Assembly (NCBI RefSeq): GCF_000767055.1
Contig: NZ_CP006764.1
Coordinates: 992,001-1,056,000, forward strand
Origin: Corynebacterium doosanense CAU 212 = DSM 45436
GTDB taxonomy: Bacteria > Actinomycetota > Actinomycetes > Mycobacteriales > Mycobacteriaceae
DNA: 64,000 bases
Direction: 5' to 3'
Shown: piece after piece, positions 17,012 through 27,928 of the stretch
Layout of the letters: each line of letters opens with the position of its first letter
Position numbering within the stretch: the stretch's first letter is position 1
The notes under the pieces: generated by a model
The model's input: the letters and a program-made list of their open reading frames with translations, nothing else
The model's database searches: none
What the model was told of the DNA's origin: nothing
Made by a program: the position numbers and the translations under genes

Positions 17012-17090
17012 TTCGCCGTAGACCCTGACAGGGCCCGGGTCGGGGATTACCGTGGAAGGTGCACCGGAACCCGCACACGAGGAGCCCGTC

Positions 17091-17855
17091 ATGGCCGAGA
17101 AGGATTTCACCGGAACCAGCGTCATTGTCACCGGAGGTGGATCGGGGATCGGCCGTCAGGTCGCCCACCAGGTCGCCGCCCGTGGTGGGCGCGTGATCGT
17201 CGCCGACATCGCGGACTCGGCCACCACGGTCGCGGAGGAGATCCGGGCGGCCGGGGGAGCGGCGGAGGCGGTCGTCGGCGACATCACCGATCAGGCCGTG
17301 GTGGACGAGCTGGTGGCCGCAGCCGGCGCAGGCAGTATCGCCCTGGTGAACAACGCAGGCGTCATGGACCAGTTCGCCGGGGCGCAGGGCACCGACGACG
17401 CCATCTGGCAGCGCTGCCTGAACATCAACGTCACCGCTCCGTTCATGCTCACCCGCGCGGTGCTGCCCGTGATGCGGGAGAACGGTGGCGGGGCGATCGT
17501 CAACGTGGGTTCTGCGGCGTCGATACGCGGCGCGGCTGCGGGCGCCGCCTACACGGCCTCGAAGCACGCCCTCGCCGGGCTGACCAAAAACACGGCGTAC
17601 ACCTACGGCCGGGAAAATGTCCGGTGCAACCTCGTGGCGCCCGGGGGTGTGGACACCAACATCATGAGCTCGATCGATCCCGCAGGCATCGATCCCTCCG
17701 CGGGCCTCGGGATTCTCAAGCCGATCCACGACTCCGCCATCCGCAACGCACGGCCCGAGGAGACCGCGGCGGCCATCGTGTTCCTCCTGTCCCCGGCAGC
17801 CAGCAACGTCAACGGCGCGATCATTCCCGTCGACGGTGGCTGGGCGGCGGGATAG
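17091..17855 (+). CDS. Short-chain dehydrogenase/reductase
   Basis: This 254-residue classical SDR has the cofactor motif TGGGSGIG near residue 13, an acidic VADIAD after the second strand (favouring NAD), NNAGVMD near 87, catalytic Ser/Tyr/Lys in VGSAASIRG and YTASKHAL, and a C-terminal VNGAIIPVDGGWAAG typical of 3-oxoacyl-ACP-reductase-like SDRs. ATG 17091 follows ACGAGGAGCC. The substrate is unknown. Confidence 0.87.
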   Translation: MAEKDFTGTSVIVTGGGSGIGRQVAHQVAARGGRVIVADIADSATTVAEEIRAAGGAAEAVVGDITDQAVVDELVAAAGAGSIALVNNAGVMDQFAGAQGTDDAIWQRCLNINVTAPFMLTRAVLPVMRENGGGAIVNVGSAASIRGAAAGAAYTASKHALAGLTKNTAYTYGRENVRCNLVAPGGVDTNIMSSIDPAGIDPSAGLGILKPIHDSAIRNARPEETAAAIVFLLSPAASNVNGAIIPVDGGWAAG

Positions 17856-17909
17856 CCGACCGGCAGAAAAGCATTCCCGCTGCGGCGCAGCGCTGATAAT
17901 CTCGGCAGC

Positions 17910-19088
17910 ATGCGCCGCCACCTTCCCGCTGTCCTCGCAACCGCCACGTCGTTGACCCTTCTCGCCGCTGGGCAGGTGGCGTCGGCGGCGGATCTGTCCT
18001 CCGGGTCGTCGCTGCCGCGGCTGTCCTCCGGAAGCTCCCTTCCCGGGACCACCGCACCCGACCTCAGCGAATCCTTCGTCGTCACCGAGCACGGTTCCTT
18101 CAACGAGGGCTGGGCCATGTCCTTCCTTCCGGGCACCCACTATCTGGCGGTCACCGAACGCGCAGGCGCGATCAGGTTGTACGACACGGAGACGGACGAA
18201 GTCACGGAGGTGACCGGCGTCCCCGAGGTCTACGACGTGGGCAAGGCCGGGCTCTTCGACCTCATCCCGGGCCCGACCTTTGACACCGACGGCACCGTCT
18301 ATCTCTCCTGGGCACGGCCCCACGCCCAGGGTTCGCAGGGCGTGGTGGCCACCGCCCGGCTGGATACTCAGACGGCATCGCTCAGCGATGTCGACGTGAT
18401 CTGGGAGCAGGCTCCCTCGACCGGCGACGGCCACTTCTCCCTCCGGCTGCTCATCCAGGGCGATCACCTCTTTGTCACCTCGGGGGAGCGTCAGAAGGGT
18501 GCGCCGGCGCAGAGCATGGCCACCAACCTGGGCAAGATCCTCCGGCTCACCCTCGATGGCGAGCCGGCCGAAGGGAACCCCTGGTACGACCGGGGCGGCG
18601 TGGCAGCGGAGTTCTATTCAATGGGCCACCGCAATATCCTGGGCATTGCTGAGGGCCCCGGTGGATCGGTCTGGGCCAGCGAAATGGGACCGCGCGGTGG
18701 CGACGAACTCAACCTCATCGAGCCGGGCGGGAACTACGGCTGGCCGAAGGTGTCCATGGGCGACAACTACGACGGGACCCCCATCCCGGACCACGCGGCG
18801 GGCGACGGCTTCCGCGCCCCGAAGGCGTACTGGGATCCGTCGATCTCCCCGGCCAACCTGGCCATCTACCAGGGCACTCTCTTCCCGGGCTGGCAGGGCA
18901 GCGCCCTGCTCGGCGGCCTGTCGGGGCAGACGCTCGTCCGGGTGCCCATTGCGGGCGAAGACACGGGCACCCCGGAGTCGTGGGATGCCGGAGCACGTAT
19001 TCGCGAGGTCGAGGTCGCGCCCGACGGCGCGGTCTGGATCCTCGAGGACGGTGCCGACGGGCGGCTGCGCGAACTCAGGCCTCAGTAG
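17910..19088 (+). CDS. Secreted PQQ-dependent sugar dehydrogenase-like protein
   Basis: This 392-residue exported protein has a signal peptide (about 1-26, ending VASA) and a Ser-rich linker with repeated LSSGSSLP. A beta-propeller domain of the soluble glucose/aldose dehydrogenase family follows (about 45-390). Characteristic segments are LAVTERAGAIRLYD, a GHRNILGIAEGPGG loop, SEMGPRGGDELNLI and GGNYGWPKVSMG. The family oxidises sugars with PQQ and passes electrons to an acceptor, but PQQ synthesis genes are not in the window and some members are cofactor-free. Confidence 0.82.
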   Translation: MRRHLPAVLATATSLTLLAAGQVASAADLSSGSSLPRLSSGSSLPGTTAPDLSESFVVTEHGSFNEGWAMSFLPGTHYLAVTERAGAIRLYDTETDEVTEVTGVPEVYDVGKAGLFDLIPGPTFDTDGTVYLSWARPHAQGSQGVVATARLDTQTASLSDVDVIWEQAPSTGDGHFSLRLLIQGDHLFVTSGERQKGAPAQSMATNLGKILRLTLDGEPAEGNPWYDRGGVAAEFYSMGHRNILGIAEGPGGSVWASEMGPRGGDELNLIEPGGNYGWPKVSMGDNYDGTPIPDHAAGDGFRAPKAYWDPSISPANLAIYQGTLFPGWQGSALLGGLSGQTLVRVPIAGEDTGTPESWDAGARIREVEVAPDGAVWILEDGADGRLRELRPQ

Positions 19089-19100
19089 GAACCGCAGATT

Positions 19101-19120
19101 CTGTCCAGACGTCTGGACAG
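19101..19120. promoter_or_regulatory. Perfect 20-bp palindrome
   Basis: CTGTCCAGACGTCTGGACAG is exactly self-complementary. It lies 12 bp after the sugar dehydrogenase stop and 60 bp before the YdcZ transporter start. No T-run follows on the plus strand, which favours an operator for the transporter over an intrinsic terminator. Confidence 0.6.
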
Positions 19121-19179
19121 CCCACCTTGCTCCCCGGGCCGGGGCGTAGGCTTCGCCGTGCGAGGAAGGCAGGAACACA

Positions 19180-20109
19180 ATGTTGGCCGTGTTGTTCGGG
19201 GTGTTGGCGGGCGCGTGTCTGCCGGTGCAGACGTCGGTGAATACCCGGCTGCGATTGAGCGTCGGCTCACCGCTGCTGGCGTCCTTGCTCTCTTTTACTG
19301 TGGGAACGGTGGCGCTGGCGGCCGCGACGCTCGTGGCCACCGGGCGTGCCTATCCCGAGCTGGGGCTGGCGGCGGGCAGTCCGTGGTGGACGTTCATCGG
19401 CGGCATGCTCGGGGTTTTTGTGCTCACGGGAAACATCCTGCTGTTTCCGCGCATCGGTGGGGTGCAGACCGTGGTCCTGCCGATCGCGGGTCAGGTGCTC
19501 ATGGGTCTGGCCATCGACGCCTTCGGGATCTTCGGCTCAGCGGTCGTACCGCTCAGCGTGAGCCGCATTGCTGGTGGGCTCGCGGTGTTGCTGGGCGTGT
19601 TGCTCGTGGTCAATGTGTTCCAGAGCCGGGCCCAATCCCCGGCTGACCGGAAGGGCGAACCTGCTCTGTGGCTGTGGCGACTCATGGGGGGCGCCATGGG
19701 ACTGGCCGCCGCGACGCAGACGGCGGTCAACGGCCGCCTCGGTGGCGAACTCGGATCCGCCGTGGCCGCCGCGCTGTTCTCCTTCGCCACGGGTGCGGCG
19801 ACCCTGCTGCTGGTGTTGCTGACCCGCACGCCGTTTCGTTTCCGGGTGCCGGACGGTCAGGCACGCAACCCCGCGTGGATGTGGATCGGCGGGGTGCTGG
19901 GCTCGATCATCGTGTTCGCCGGCGCGTTTCTCGCGCCGGTCATCGGCACGGGAGCCACGGTGGTGGTGCTGTTGCTGGGCATGATGACCGGCAGCGTGCT
20001 CATCGACACCTTCGGGCTCCTCGGCAGCCCGCGGCGCCGGCCGCAGTGGACGCAGGTGGTGGGACTGGTGGTCATCCTGGTGGGAGTCGTGCTGATTCGG
20101 ATCGTCTAA
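19180..20109 (+). CDS. YdcZ-type (DMT superfamily) inner-membrane transporter
   Basis: This 309-residue protein is almost wholly hydrophobic, with about ten predicted membrane spans in two repeated halves. Each half starts with a related segment: QTSVNTRLRLSVGSPLLASL near 25 and QTAVNGRLGGELGSAVAAAL near 180. This is the duplicated DUF606/YdcZ arrangement. The substrate is unknown. The 20-bp palindrome upstream is a possible operator. Confidence 0.83.
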   Translation: MLAVLFGVLAGACLPVQTSVNTRLRLSVGSPLLASLLSFTVGTVALAAATLVATGRAYPELGLAAGSPWWTFIGGMLGVFVLTGNILLFPRIGGVQTVVLPIAGQVLMGLAIDAFGIFGSAVVPLSVSRIAGGLAVLLGVLLVVNVFQSRAQSPADRKGEPALWLWRLMGGAMGLAAATQTAVNGRLGGELGSAVAAALFSFATGAATLLLVLLTRTPFRFRVPDGQARNPAWMWIGGVLGSIIVFAGAFLAPVIGTGATVVVLLLGMMTGSVLIDTFGLLGSPRRRPQWTQVVGLVVILVGVVLIRIV

Positions 20110-20149
20110 ACCCGCCCGGGCCGCCGACGCCCCTGTTAGCGTGGTGGTT

Positions 20150-20653
20150 ATGACCAATCTCAGCTCTGACTTTCTTGGCAGCCTCCCACAGCTGACGGGC
20201 ACCCCGCCGACAATCGACCTTGATCTGCTCCCGGAAGAGCCGCGCGAGCTGTTCGCCCGGTGGTTCCGGGAGGCCGTCGACGCAGGCGTCCCCGAGGCGA
20301 AGGCCATGACCGTGGCGACCGTCGACGCCGACGGGCTGCCTGACGCCCGCATGGTCGACCTCCAGTCCGTGGATGAGAACGGGTGGACGTTCATCACCGG
20401 CAAGGCCAGCGCCAAGGCGGCCCAACTGACGGCGAACCCGGCGGCCGCGCTGAACTTCTGGTGGCAGCCACAGATTCGCGCGGTCCGCATCCGCGGCGAG
20501 GCAACCCCGATCCCGATCGGGGAGTACGCGCAGGCCTGGCGGGTCGACCCGATACATGTGGAGTTCTGGCAGTCGACCGCGAAGCAGGAAAACACCCGGA
20601 TTCGCTATGAGAGGACCGAGATGGGCTGGGAACGCAGCATAGAGACCCCGTAG
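20150..20653 (+). CDS. Pyridoxamine 5'-phosphate oxidase-like flavoprotein
   Basis: This 167-residue protein has a split-barrel FMN-binding fold. The N-terminal half has AKAMTVATVDADGLPDARMV and the middle GWTFITGKASAKAAQL; the C-terminus (HVEFWQSTAKQENTRIRYER) resembles the PdxH dimerisation region. It is shorter than true PdxH (about 210 residues), so a related oxidase acting on another substrate is possible. Confidence 0.78.
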   Translation: MTNLSSDFLGSLPQLTGTPPTIDLDLLPEEPRELFARWFREAVDAGVPEAKAMTVATVDADGLPDARMVDLQSVDENGWTFITGKASAKAAQLTANPAAALNFWWQPQIRAVRIRGEATPIPIGEYAQAWRVDPIHVEFWQSTAKQENTRIRYERTEMGWERSIETP

Positions 20654-20746
20654 AGCACTGACCGCCGGCCGCGAATCCTGCGCACAGTAGTCGATCGCCT
20701 CGTGCGCCCGCTCCGGAGCCCCGCCGGCAACGGCTAGTGTTTCTTC

Positions 20747-21802
20747 ATGACCACGTTTGACGTGACCATTCACCGAAACCTAGGCACCCCGGACACCCCG
20801 AGCCGCACGGCCCGCGAGGCAGCAGCACTGTGGGTGAAATCCGACGAGGACTCTTACGGTTTCGCAGATCTGGTGCCCACGCCGGAATTCATGGCGACAT
20901 TCACCTCCGACGAGGCGGCCGCGCGTGGCGTCCTCATCACGGCCGTGGGGACCAACGGTGAGCTGGCCGGGTTCATCCTTACCGCCCTGCCCGTCCGCGA
21001 CAACACCGACCGCATGCACCTGGAGTCCCGGGTTCGCCCCGGTCTCGAGAAAGGTGAGGTGCTCCGCCAGATGTGGCCGGAACTCAAGCGGCTAGCGACG
21101 GAGGAGGGCCGAGACAAGTTCACCTGGTTGGAGCCCGCGACGCTCGAAGGCGGGGAGATCGCGCCGGAGACAGGAACGGGCGCGGTGCGGCGGACGAGTT
21201 GTACCGACCTGCTGGGTGAGCACGGTTTCGAGCTCTCGCAGATCGAGATCATCTACTCCATCGACGTCGACGAAGCGCTGACGAGTGTCGCCGGTACCAG
21301 GACGGACGAGGGGTACCACACCGAGTCCTGGGTGGGAGCGACGCCGGAGCGGTTCATGGACGGCCTCGTCGTGTTGCGCACGTCCATGAGCGTCGACATC
21401 CCGCAGGGCGACCAGCAGACGGAGGTCGAGCAGTGGGACTCGGAGCGGATCAGGCGCGCCGACCGACGGGCCGCCGAGGCCGGGAGGGTGATGCTGCGGA
21501 CGGTGGCCGTCGATAAGCGCACCGGAGAGCTGGCCGGCTACACGGAACTCAGGCACTCGGCGGCCGGGGGAGAGGCTGCAGAACAGTCGGATACACACGT
21601 CGCCGAGGAACACCGCGGCCACGGGCTGGGACTGGCGATGAAGCACGCCAACCTCGTTCAGCTCGCGGAGACAAGCCCACACATCCGGCGCATTCTCACC
21701 TCCAACGCCAGCGAGAATTCCTGGATGAGGGCCATCAATGAGCGCCTCGGCGGAAGGGCGGTGGCCGCGCAGGGAATCTGGGAGGCTAGCGTCGAGGCTT
21801 GA
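20747..21802 (+). CDS. Tandem GNAT acetyltransferase
   Basis: This 351-residue protein appears to contain two GNAT folds. The second (about 180-345) has a clear acetyl-CoA loop (VAEEHRGHGLGLAMKHANL). The first half (about 20-170) is degenerate, with GELAGFILTALP as a typical strand pair. Similar two-domain actinobacterial acetyltransferases act on small amines or antibiotics; the substrate is unknown here. Its 3' end overlaps the convergent methyltransferase gene by 17 bp. Confidence 0.78.
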   Translation: MTTFDVTIHRNLGTPDTPSRTAREAAALWVKSDEDSYGFADLVPTPEFMATFTSDEAAARGVLITAVGTNGELAGFILTALPVRDNTDRMHLESRVRPGLEKGEVLRQMWPELKRLATEEGRDKFTWLEPATLEGGEIAPETGTGAVRRTSCTDLLGEHGFELSQIEIIYSIDVDEALTSVAGTRTDEGYHTESWVGATPERFMDGLVVLRTSMSVDIPQGDQQTEVEQWDSERIRRADRRAAEAGRVMLRTVAVDKRTGELAGYTELRHSAAGGEAAEQSDTHVAEEHRGHGLGLAMKHANLVQLAETSPHIRRILTSNASENSWMRAINERLGGRAVAAQGIWEASVEA

Positions 21803-22340
21803 GCGGGACGAACCGGTACAGCCCGTGTCTAGTGGCCGAGCCGTCGGCAAGCACCCGGAGCATCGTCCCCGCGACCGGGATGACCATGACTCCGTCGGGA
21901 TGCAGCTGCTCGACCAGCTCCTCGGGGAGCTCCCGCGGCTGCGCGGAGACGAGGATCCGGTCGAAGGGCGCTTCGGCGGGGAGGCCATAGACGTCGTCCG
22001 TTGCCTGCCTGATGGAGGCGTGGGGGAAGTCGAACTTGGCCAGGTTCGCGCTGCCGAACGTGACTAGCTCAGGCACGAGTTCGACCCCGAGCACGGCGCC
22101 CTCGGGCCCGGTGAGCGTAGCCAGCAGTGCGGTGGACCACCCCGAACCAGCGCCGATGTCGAGGACCCGGTGGCCGGGGCGGACATCGAGGAGCGTGAGC
22201 ATGTCGGCGACGGTGCGCGGCTGCGAGTTCGTCTGCCCGTGGCCGATGGACAGCGGCGCGTCGACGCCGTAGTGCTCGACGTGCTCGGGCAGGAGGAACT
22301 CGCGACGGTCGACGGCGGCGAAAGCTTCGGAGACCTTCAC
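21786..22340 (-). CDS. Protein-L-isoaspartate methyltransferase-like protein
   Basis: This 184-residue SAM-dependent methyltransferase resembles PCMT: IGHGQTNSQPRTVADML near residue 33 is close to the family's substrate-binding signature, and VLDIGAGSGWSTALLA near 60 is the SAM motif I. It lacks part of the usual C-terminal extension. It is the second gene of a minus-strand pair with the MBL-fold gene (15-bp gap). Confidence 0.78.
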   Translation of the reverse strand: MKVSEAFAAVDRREFLLPEHVEHYGVDAPLSIGHGQTNSQPRTVADMLTLLDVRPGHRVLDIGAGSGWSTALLATLTGPEGAVLGVELVPELVTFGSANLAKFDFPHASIRQATDDVYGLPAEAPFDRILVSAQPRELPEELVEQLHPDGVMVIPVAGTMLRVLADGSATRHGLYRFVPLKPRR

Positions 22341-22355
22341 GCTCGTGCGGCCCCG

Positions 22356-22982
22356 CTAGACCTCGACCGACTCGCCCGGCTTGAGCGGCAGGTACTCCAC
22401 CCCGTGGTCCTTGGCGAGCTGGCGGAGCAGCCCGCCCCGGAGCGTGAGGCCGTTGTCGTTGTCGACCCCGTCGTGCACGCCGATGAACCGCTTCGGCCGG
22501 TGGGCCGCGAGGTATTCGTCGACCATGAGCATGCGCAGCCACGGCCCACTGATCGGCACCAGTACAACCTCCATGTCCGGGATCGCCGCCATCGAGTCGC
22601 CGGGATGCAGCACCGTGTCGTTGAAGAGGTATCCGAGGTTCTCCGGCAGCTCCTTGGAGTTGATGATCTTCTCGTGCGGGGTCTCGCGGACCTCGACGTT
22701 GAGTGAGCCCAGCGAGAAGGTGTCACCGTCGGCGACCACGTTGTAGTCGGCGTCGATAAGCTCCCTCAACCCCTCCGGGCCGTAGATCCGCAGCTCGGGG
22801 TTGGTGGCGCGGGCGGCGGTGAGCGCGTCCGCGTCGACGTGATCGGGGTGGATGTGGGTGATGAGGACGGCGTCGACCTCGGCGAGGTTGTCCGGGGTGC
22901 CGAAGCCGCCGGGGTCGAGCACGACCGTGGTGTCGCCGTCGGAGATTTCTACGCAGGAGTGGATTCGTCGGGTGATCTTCAT
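22356..22982 (-). CDS. MBL-fold metallo-hydrolase (UlaG-like)
   Basis: This 208-residue protein has the metal-binding motif THIHPDH near residue 53 and further conserved His/Asp (LHPGDSMAAI near 123, FIGVHDG near 170). ATG 22982 is chosen because GGAAGG lies directly before it. The family includes lactonases and phosphodiesterases; the substrate is unknown. It is probably co-transcribed with the PCMT-like gene downstream. Confidence 0.82.
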   Translation of the reverse strand: MKITRRIHSCVEISDGDTTVVLDPGGFGTPDNLAEVDAVLITHIHPDHVDADALTAARATNPELRIYGPEGLRELIDADYNVVADGDTFSLGSLNVEVRETPHEKIINSKELPENLGYLFNDTVLHPGDSMAAIPDMEVVLVPISGPWLRMLMVDEYLAAHRPKRFIGVHDGVDNDNGLTLRGGLLRQLAKDHGVEYLPLKPGESVEV

Positions 22983-23014
22983 GCCTTCCCATTGTGCCAA
23001 CTTCCTCCACGTAG

Positions 23015-25057
<2,043 letters not shown>

Positions 25058-25146
25058 AACCCTCCGCGGCGGCGGCCGATGGCGTAACTTGGCTCTTTGT
25101 CGTTTCAGAAACAGTTTCAGGAACACCCGTAGGAAAGGCCCCCGCC

Positions 25147-26034
25147 ATGAGCGCCGAAGTAACCACCTCCGTAGTCGAGGTCGCCCTGCCCGACGGATCT
25201 GTCTCCGCGCTGACGGTGCACCGCCCGGCGGACCCGTCCGCCCGCCCGCTCATCGTGGTCTGGCCCGGGCTGGGAGTCGGCGCGTCCTACTATCGCCCCC
25301 TGGTGGAGGAGCTTGCGGCGCGGGGATTTCCCGCCGTCTGCGGTGAGCTGCGTGGACAGGGTGAGAACACCGCCCACCCGGAGCGTTCCCAGCGCTGGGG
25401 ATACCACGACATGGCCGCGCAGGACTACCCGCTGACGATCCGTGCGGTGAAGCAGGAGCTCGGCCTGCCGGAGGATCACCCCACCGTGCTGTTCTGCCAC
25501 TCGATGGGCGGGCAGATCGCCACCGTGTTCCTCGCCCGCCCGGAAGCCCGGGAGCTGGGGGTTGTGGCGATGTACGGCGTGGGCTCCGGATCCCCGCACT
25601 ACCCGGCCTTCACCAACCCCACCCGCAACCGGGTCCGGTACGGGTCACTCTTCATGCGGGTGGTGAGCAAGGTGCTGGGTTACTGGCCCGGCACCATCGC
25701 CGGCAAGGACATCGCCGGATACGGCCGGCAGGCCGACCCGCACATGGCGGAATGGTCACGCTTCTCCTGGACCAACAAGCTGGACAAACTTTCTGGGGCC
25801 GACATGGACTACCCGGAGGAGCAGAAGAAGATCGTCGTGCCGATCCTGCTGACCCGGTACAACAACGACGACGACTGCCCCATCGCCTCCTGCGAGGCCA
25901 TGGCGGAGAACCTGCCCGCCGCGGACGTGCGCATCGAGCAGTTCGAGGGCGATCTCGGGCACAACCGCTGGGCCCGGCAGCCGGTTGCCGTGGTGGACCG
26001 GCTCGAGGCGTTCGTGGGAGAGATCGGGGTCTAG
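25147..26034 (+). CDS. Alpha/beta hydrolase
   Basis: This 295-residue soluble protein has an alpha/beta-hydrolase fold. The nucleophile elbow is FCHSMGGQIA near residue 118, an oxyanion-type segment is WPGLGVGASYYRPL near 40, and the C-terminal His is in GHNRWARQP near 275. A lid region lies at about 150-230. It could be an esterase or lipase-like enzyme. RBS AGGAAAGG precedes ATG. Its stop overlaps that of the convergent Fic gene by 4 bp. Confidence 0.82.
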   Translation: MSAEVTTSVVEVALPDGSVSALTVHRPADPSARPLIVVWPGLGVGASYYRPLVEELAARGFPAVCGELRGQGENTAHPERSQRWGYHDMAAQDYPLTIRAVKQELGLPEDHPTVLFCHSMGGQIATVFLARPEARELGVVAMYGVGSGSPHYPAFTNPTRNRVRYGSLFMRVVSKVLGYWPGTIAGKDIAGYGRQADPHMAEWSRFSWTNKLDKLSGADMDYPEEQKKIVVPILLTRYNNDDDCPIASCEAMAENLPAADVRIEQFEGDLGHNRWARQPVAVVDRLEAFVGEIGV

Positions 26035-27365
26035 CGCTTCTGGCGGTATTCCGCAGTCGCCCGTTCCGCAAGTTCTGCCAGCAGGACCTCGCACCAGCGG
26101 GAAATCCGAGTTATCAAACTGGCAGAGAGTGTCGGCTCGACATCCCGGAGGAAGATCTCCATCGGGCGGATCGCTGAGGTACCGATGACGATGAACGTCG
26201 GGTAGCCGGCGGCCGGTGCTGTGGAGGCGGTAACCGCGCAGTTGACGATCTGGATAATGCTGGGAAACTGCGACTGAAAAGAAACGTTCCAGGTCGTTGA
26301 TTCCTCCCCGACGAGGTCGTATCCGGCGGCGGGGCGTGGAGCTTCACCGATGAATCCCCTGAAGCATTGCGATGTCAGCGGCTGTTGCGGGAGTGAGGAG
26401 ACCTGACTTTCTAGCTCCGTGAATACTGCGTCAGCCAGCCTCAGGGCGGGGCCAGCCAACTCGTCCGGCGTTCGGGAGCGTTCCTGAGCATCCAATTCGG
26501 CAAGAGTTGTTCCGGCACCCTTGTGGGGGACGGCGCTTTCCAGAACCGTCATCATCGAATCGATGGCGCGCTGCTCGATAAAGTCGATGAACGGCCGCGC
26601 GTTTCCGGCATCGGCGGCCTCGAGGGCATCGAGGTATCCAGTGCGCTGATCGGCGAACAACACCAGTGGAATACCCGGGTCACGTAGAAGATAGATGCTG
26701 GCCAGCTGGCGGGAGACGCGGCCATTGCCGTCCGCGAAAGGGTGGACGCAGACAAACGCGAAATGAATGTAGGAGGCCTGCTCCACCGGATGCGCCCGAT
26801 CGAACTCGGACGTGGAGCATTCTTTGACCAACCGCGCCATCTCCAGCGGCGTGTCGTCCACCGAGGCGTAGGCATGGATCGTGCCGTCAGGGCGGGTAGG
26901 TGAATTTGGCATGGTTTTGTACTGACCATGAGCCAGTGCCTGGCGCTGGGGTCCGGCAACGGTGAGTACTTCATGGTCGGACTGACTGGCCGCGACGGCT
27001 TGGTGAAGCTCGCGGATGAGCGCTTCCGTGAGTGGCCTGCGGGCGGTAGCGACGTCGAGTACGTAGTCAAAACTCGCCAGGACGTCGTCAAAGGCCGGGC
27101 GAACGTGGTCACCCTTTTCCGTCATGGCAGATTCCCAGCCGAAGGACTGCTCGGCAACGGTGCGGGTGAACCCGCGGTCGGTGGAATAGATCCCCTCGAC
27201 GGCGTTGGTGTCCACCGCTGCCTCGCGTTTGAGTTTGTCGACCGGCGCGCCCCGGACATCGTCACCGAGCGCACGGAATTGCTCGGCATATCGGTCGAAG
27301 GCCTCGTGGCCGTTGGCCATGGTGCGCCAGTGCTCGAAAGAGGGGAAGGGCTGGTATGTGCTCAC
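26031..27365 (-). CDS. Fic-domain protein (probable AMPylase)
   Basis: This 444-residue protein has a Fic core with the full active-site motif HPFADGNGR near residue 215, which binds ATP and modifies hydroxyl groups of target proteins. A TNAVEG hexamer at 53-58 matches the inhibitory (S/T)xxxE(G/N) pattern in an N-terminal helix, as in self-inhibited class II Fic proteins. The C-terminal 150 residues are of a DUF4172/winged-helix type or unknown. No antitoxin gene is adjacent. The start is GTG 27365. Confidence 0.85.
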   Translation of the reverse strand: MSTYQPFPSFEHWRTMANGHEAFDRYAEQFRALGDDVRGAPVDKLKREAAVDTNAVEGIYSTDRGFTRTVAEQSFGWESAMTEKGDHVRPAFDDVLASFDYVLDVATARRPLTEALIRELHQAVAASQSDHEVLTVAGPQRQALAHGQYKTMPNSPTRPDGTIHAYASVDDTPLEMARLVKECSTSEFDRAHPVEQASYIHFAFVCVHPFADGNGRVSRQLASIYLLRDPGIPLVLFADQRTGYLDALEAADAGNARPFIDFIEQRAIDSMMTVLESAVPHKGAGTTLAELDAQERSRTPDELAGPALRLADAVFTELESQVSSLPQQPLTSQCFRGFIGEAPRPAAGYDLVGEESTTWNVSFQSQFPSIIQIVNCAVTASTAPAAGYPTFIVIGTSAIRPMEIFLRDVEPTLSASLITRISRWCEVLLAELAERATAEYRQKR

Positions 27366-27409
27366 CAGGTCGATGATAGGGGAGCGTCAGCGCAGTAGGC
27401 TCAGATCCC

Positions 27410-27928
27410 ATGACCGACCACGGCCCCGATCCCGAGGGTGAGAACGACGCCTACTACCAGCTCATGCTGGATCCCGAGGCGATGCTGCTCTGCGCGCTCA
27501 TGTGGGCGCCGACGCCGGACGAAGGGGCCGACCGCGTCTGCGGGGTGCTGGACGCCGGTGACTTCAACAACACCAACTACGGGGCGATCTTCGCGGCCGT
27601 GGTGGCGGTGAGGTCGGCGGGGCGGAGGGCTGACGCGGCGTCGATACGCAGCTGGCTCCTGGAACAGGGCAGCGACAGCGCGATCGACCGGCAGATCGCC
27701 GGGCCGATGCTGGTCTCGCTGAGCACGCTGCGAACCGCGCCGGGCACGGTGCTGTCCTACGCCGACCAGGTGCTCGGCGCCTCGTATCGACGTTTCTTCC
27801 AACGCACCGCCGCGGAGCTCACCCATGCGGGCGAGACGGCCCCCGAGGCCCGGCTCTTCGAGCTGATGCTCGAGGAGGGCAGGAAACAGCGCCGGGCGTG
27901 GGAGCGGCGGCAGTCGCTGCGCGGTTAG
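27410..27928 (+). CDS. Stand-alone DnaB N-terminal-domain protein
   Basis: This 172-residue protein resembles the N-terminal helical domain of replicative helicase DnaB: DPEAMLLCALMWAP, FNNTNYGAIFAAV and RADAASIRSWLLEQG match the order of elements. The RecA-like ATPase domain is absent and there is a basic C-terminal tail (EEGRKQRRAWERRQSLRG). It may modulate helicase loading or be a paralogue of unknown role. It lies between convergent and divergent neighbours, so it is a lone gene. Confidence 0.72.
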   Translation: MTDHGPDPEGENDAYYQLMLDPEAMLLCALMWAPTPDEGADRVCGVLDAGDFNNTNYGAIFAAVVAVRSAGRRADAASIRSWLLEQGSDSAIDRQIAGPMLVSLSTLRTAPGTVLSYADQVLGASYRRFFQRTAAELTHAGETAPEARLFELMLEEGRKQRRAWERRQSLRG

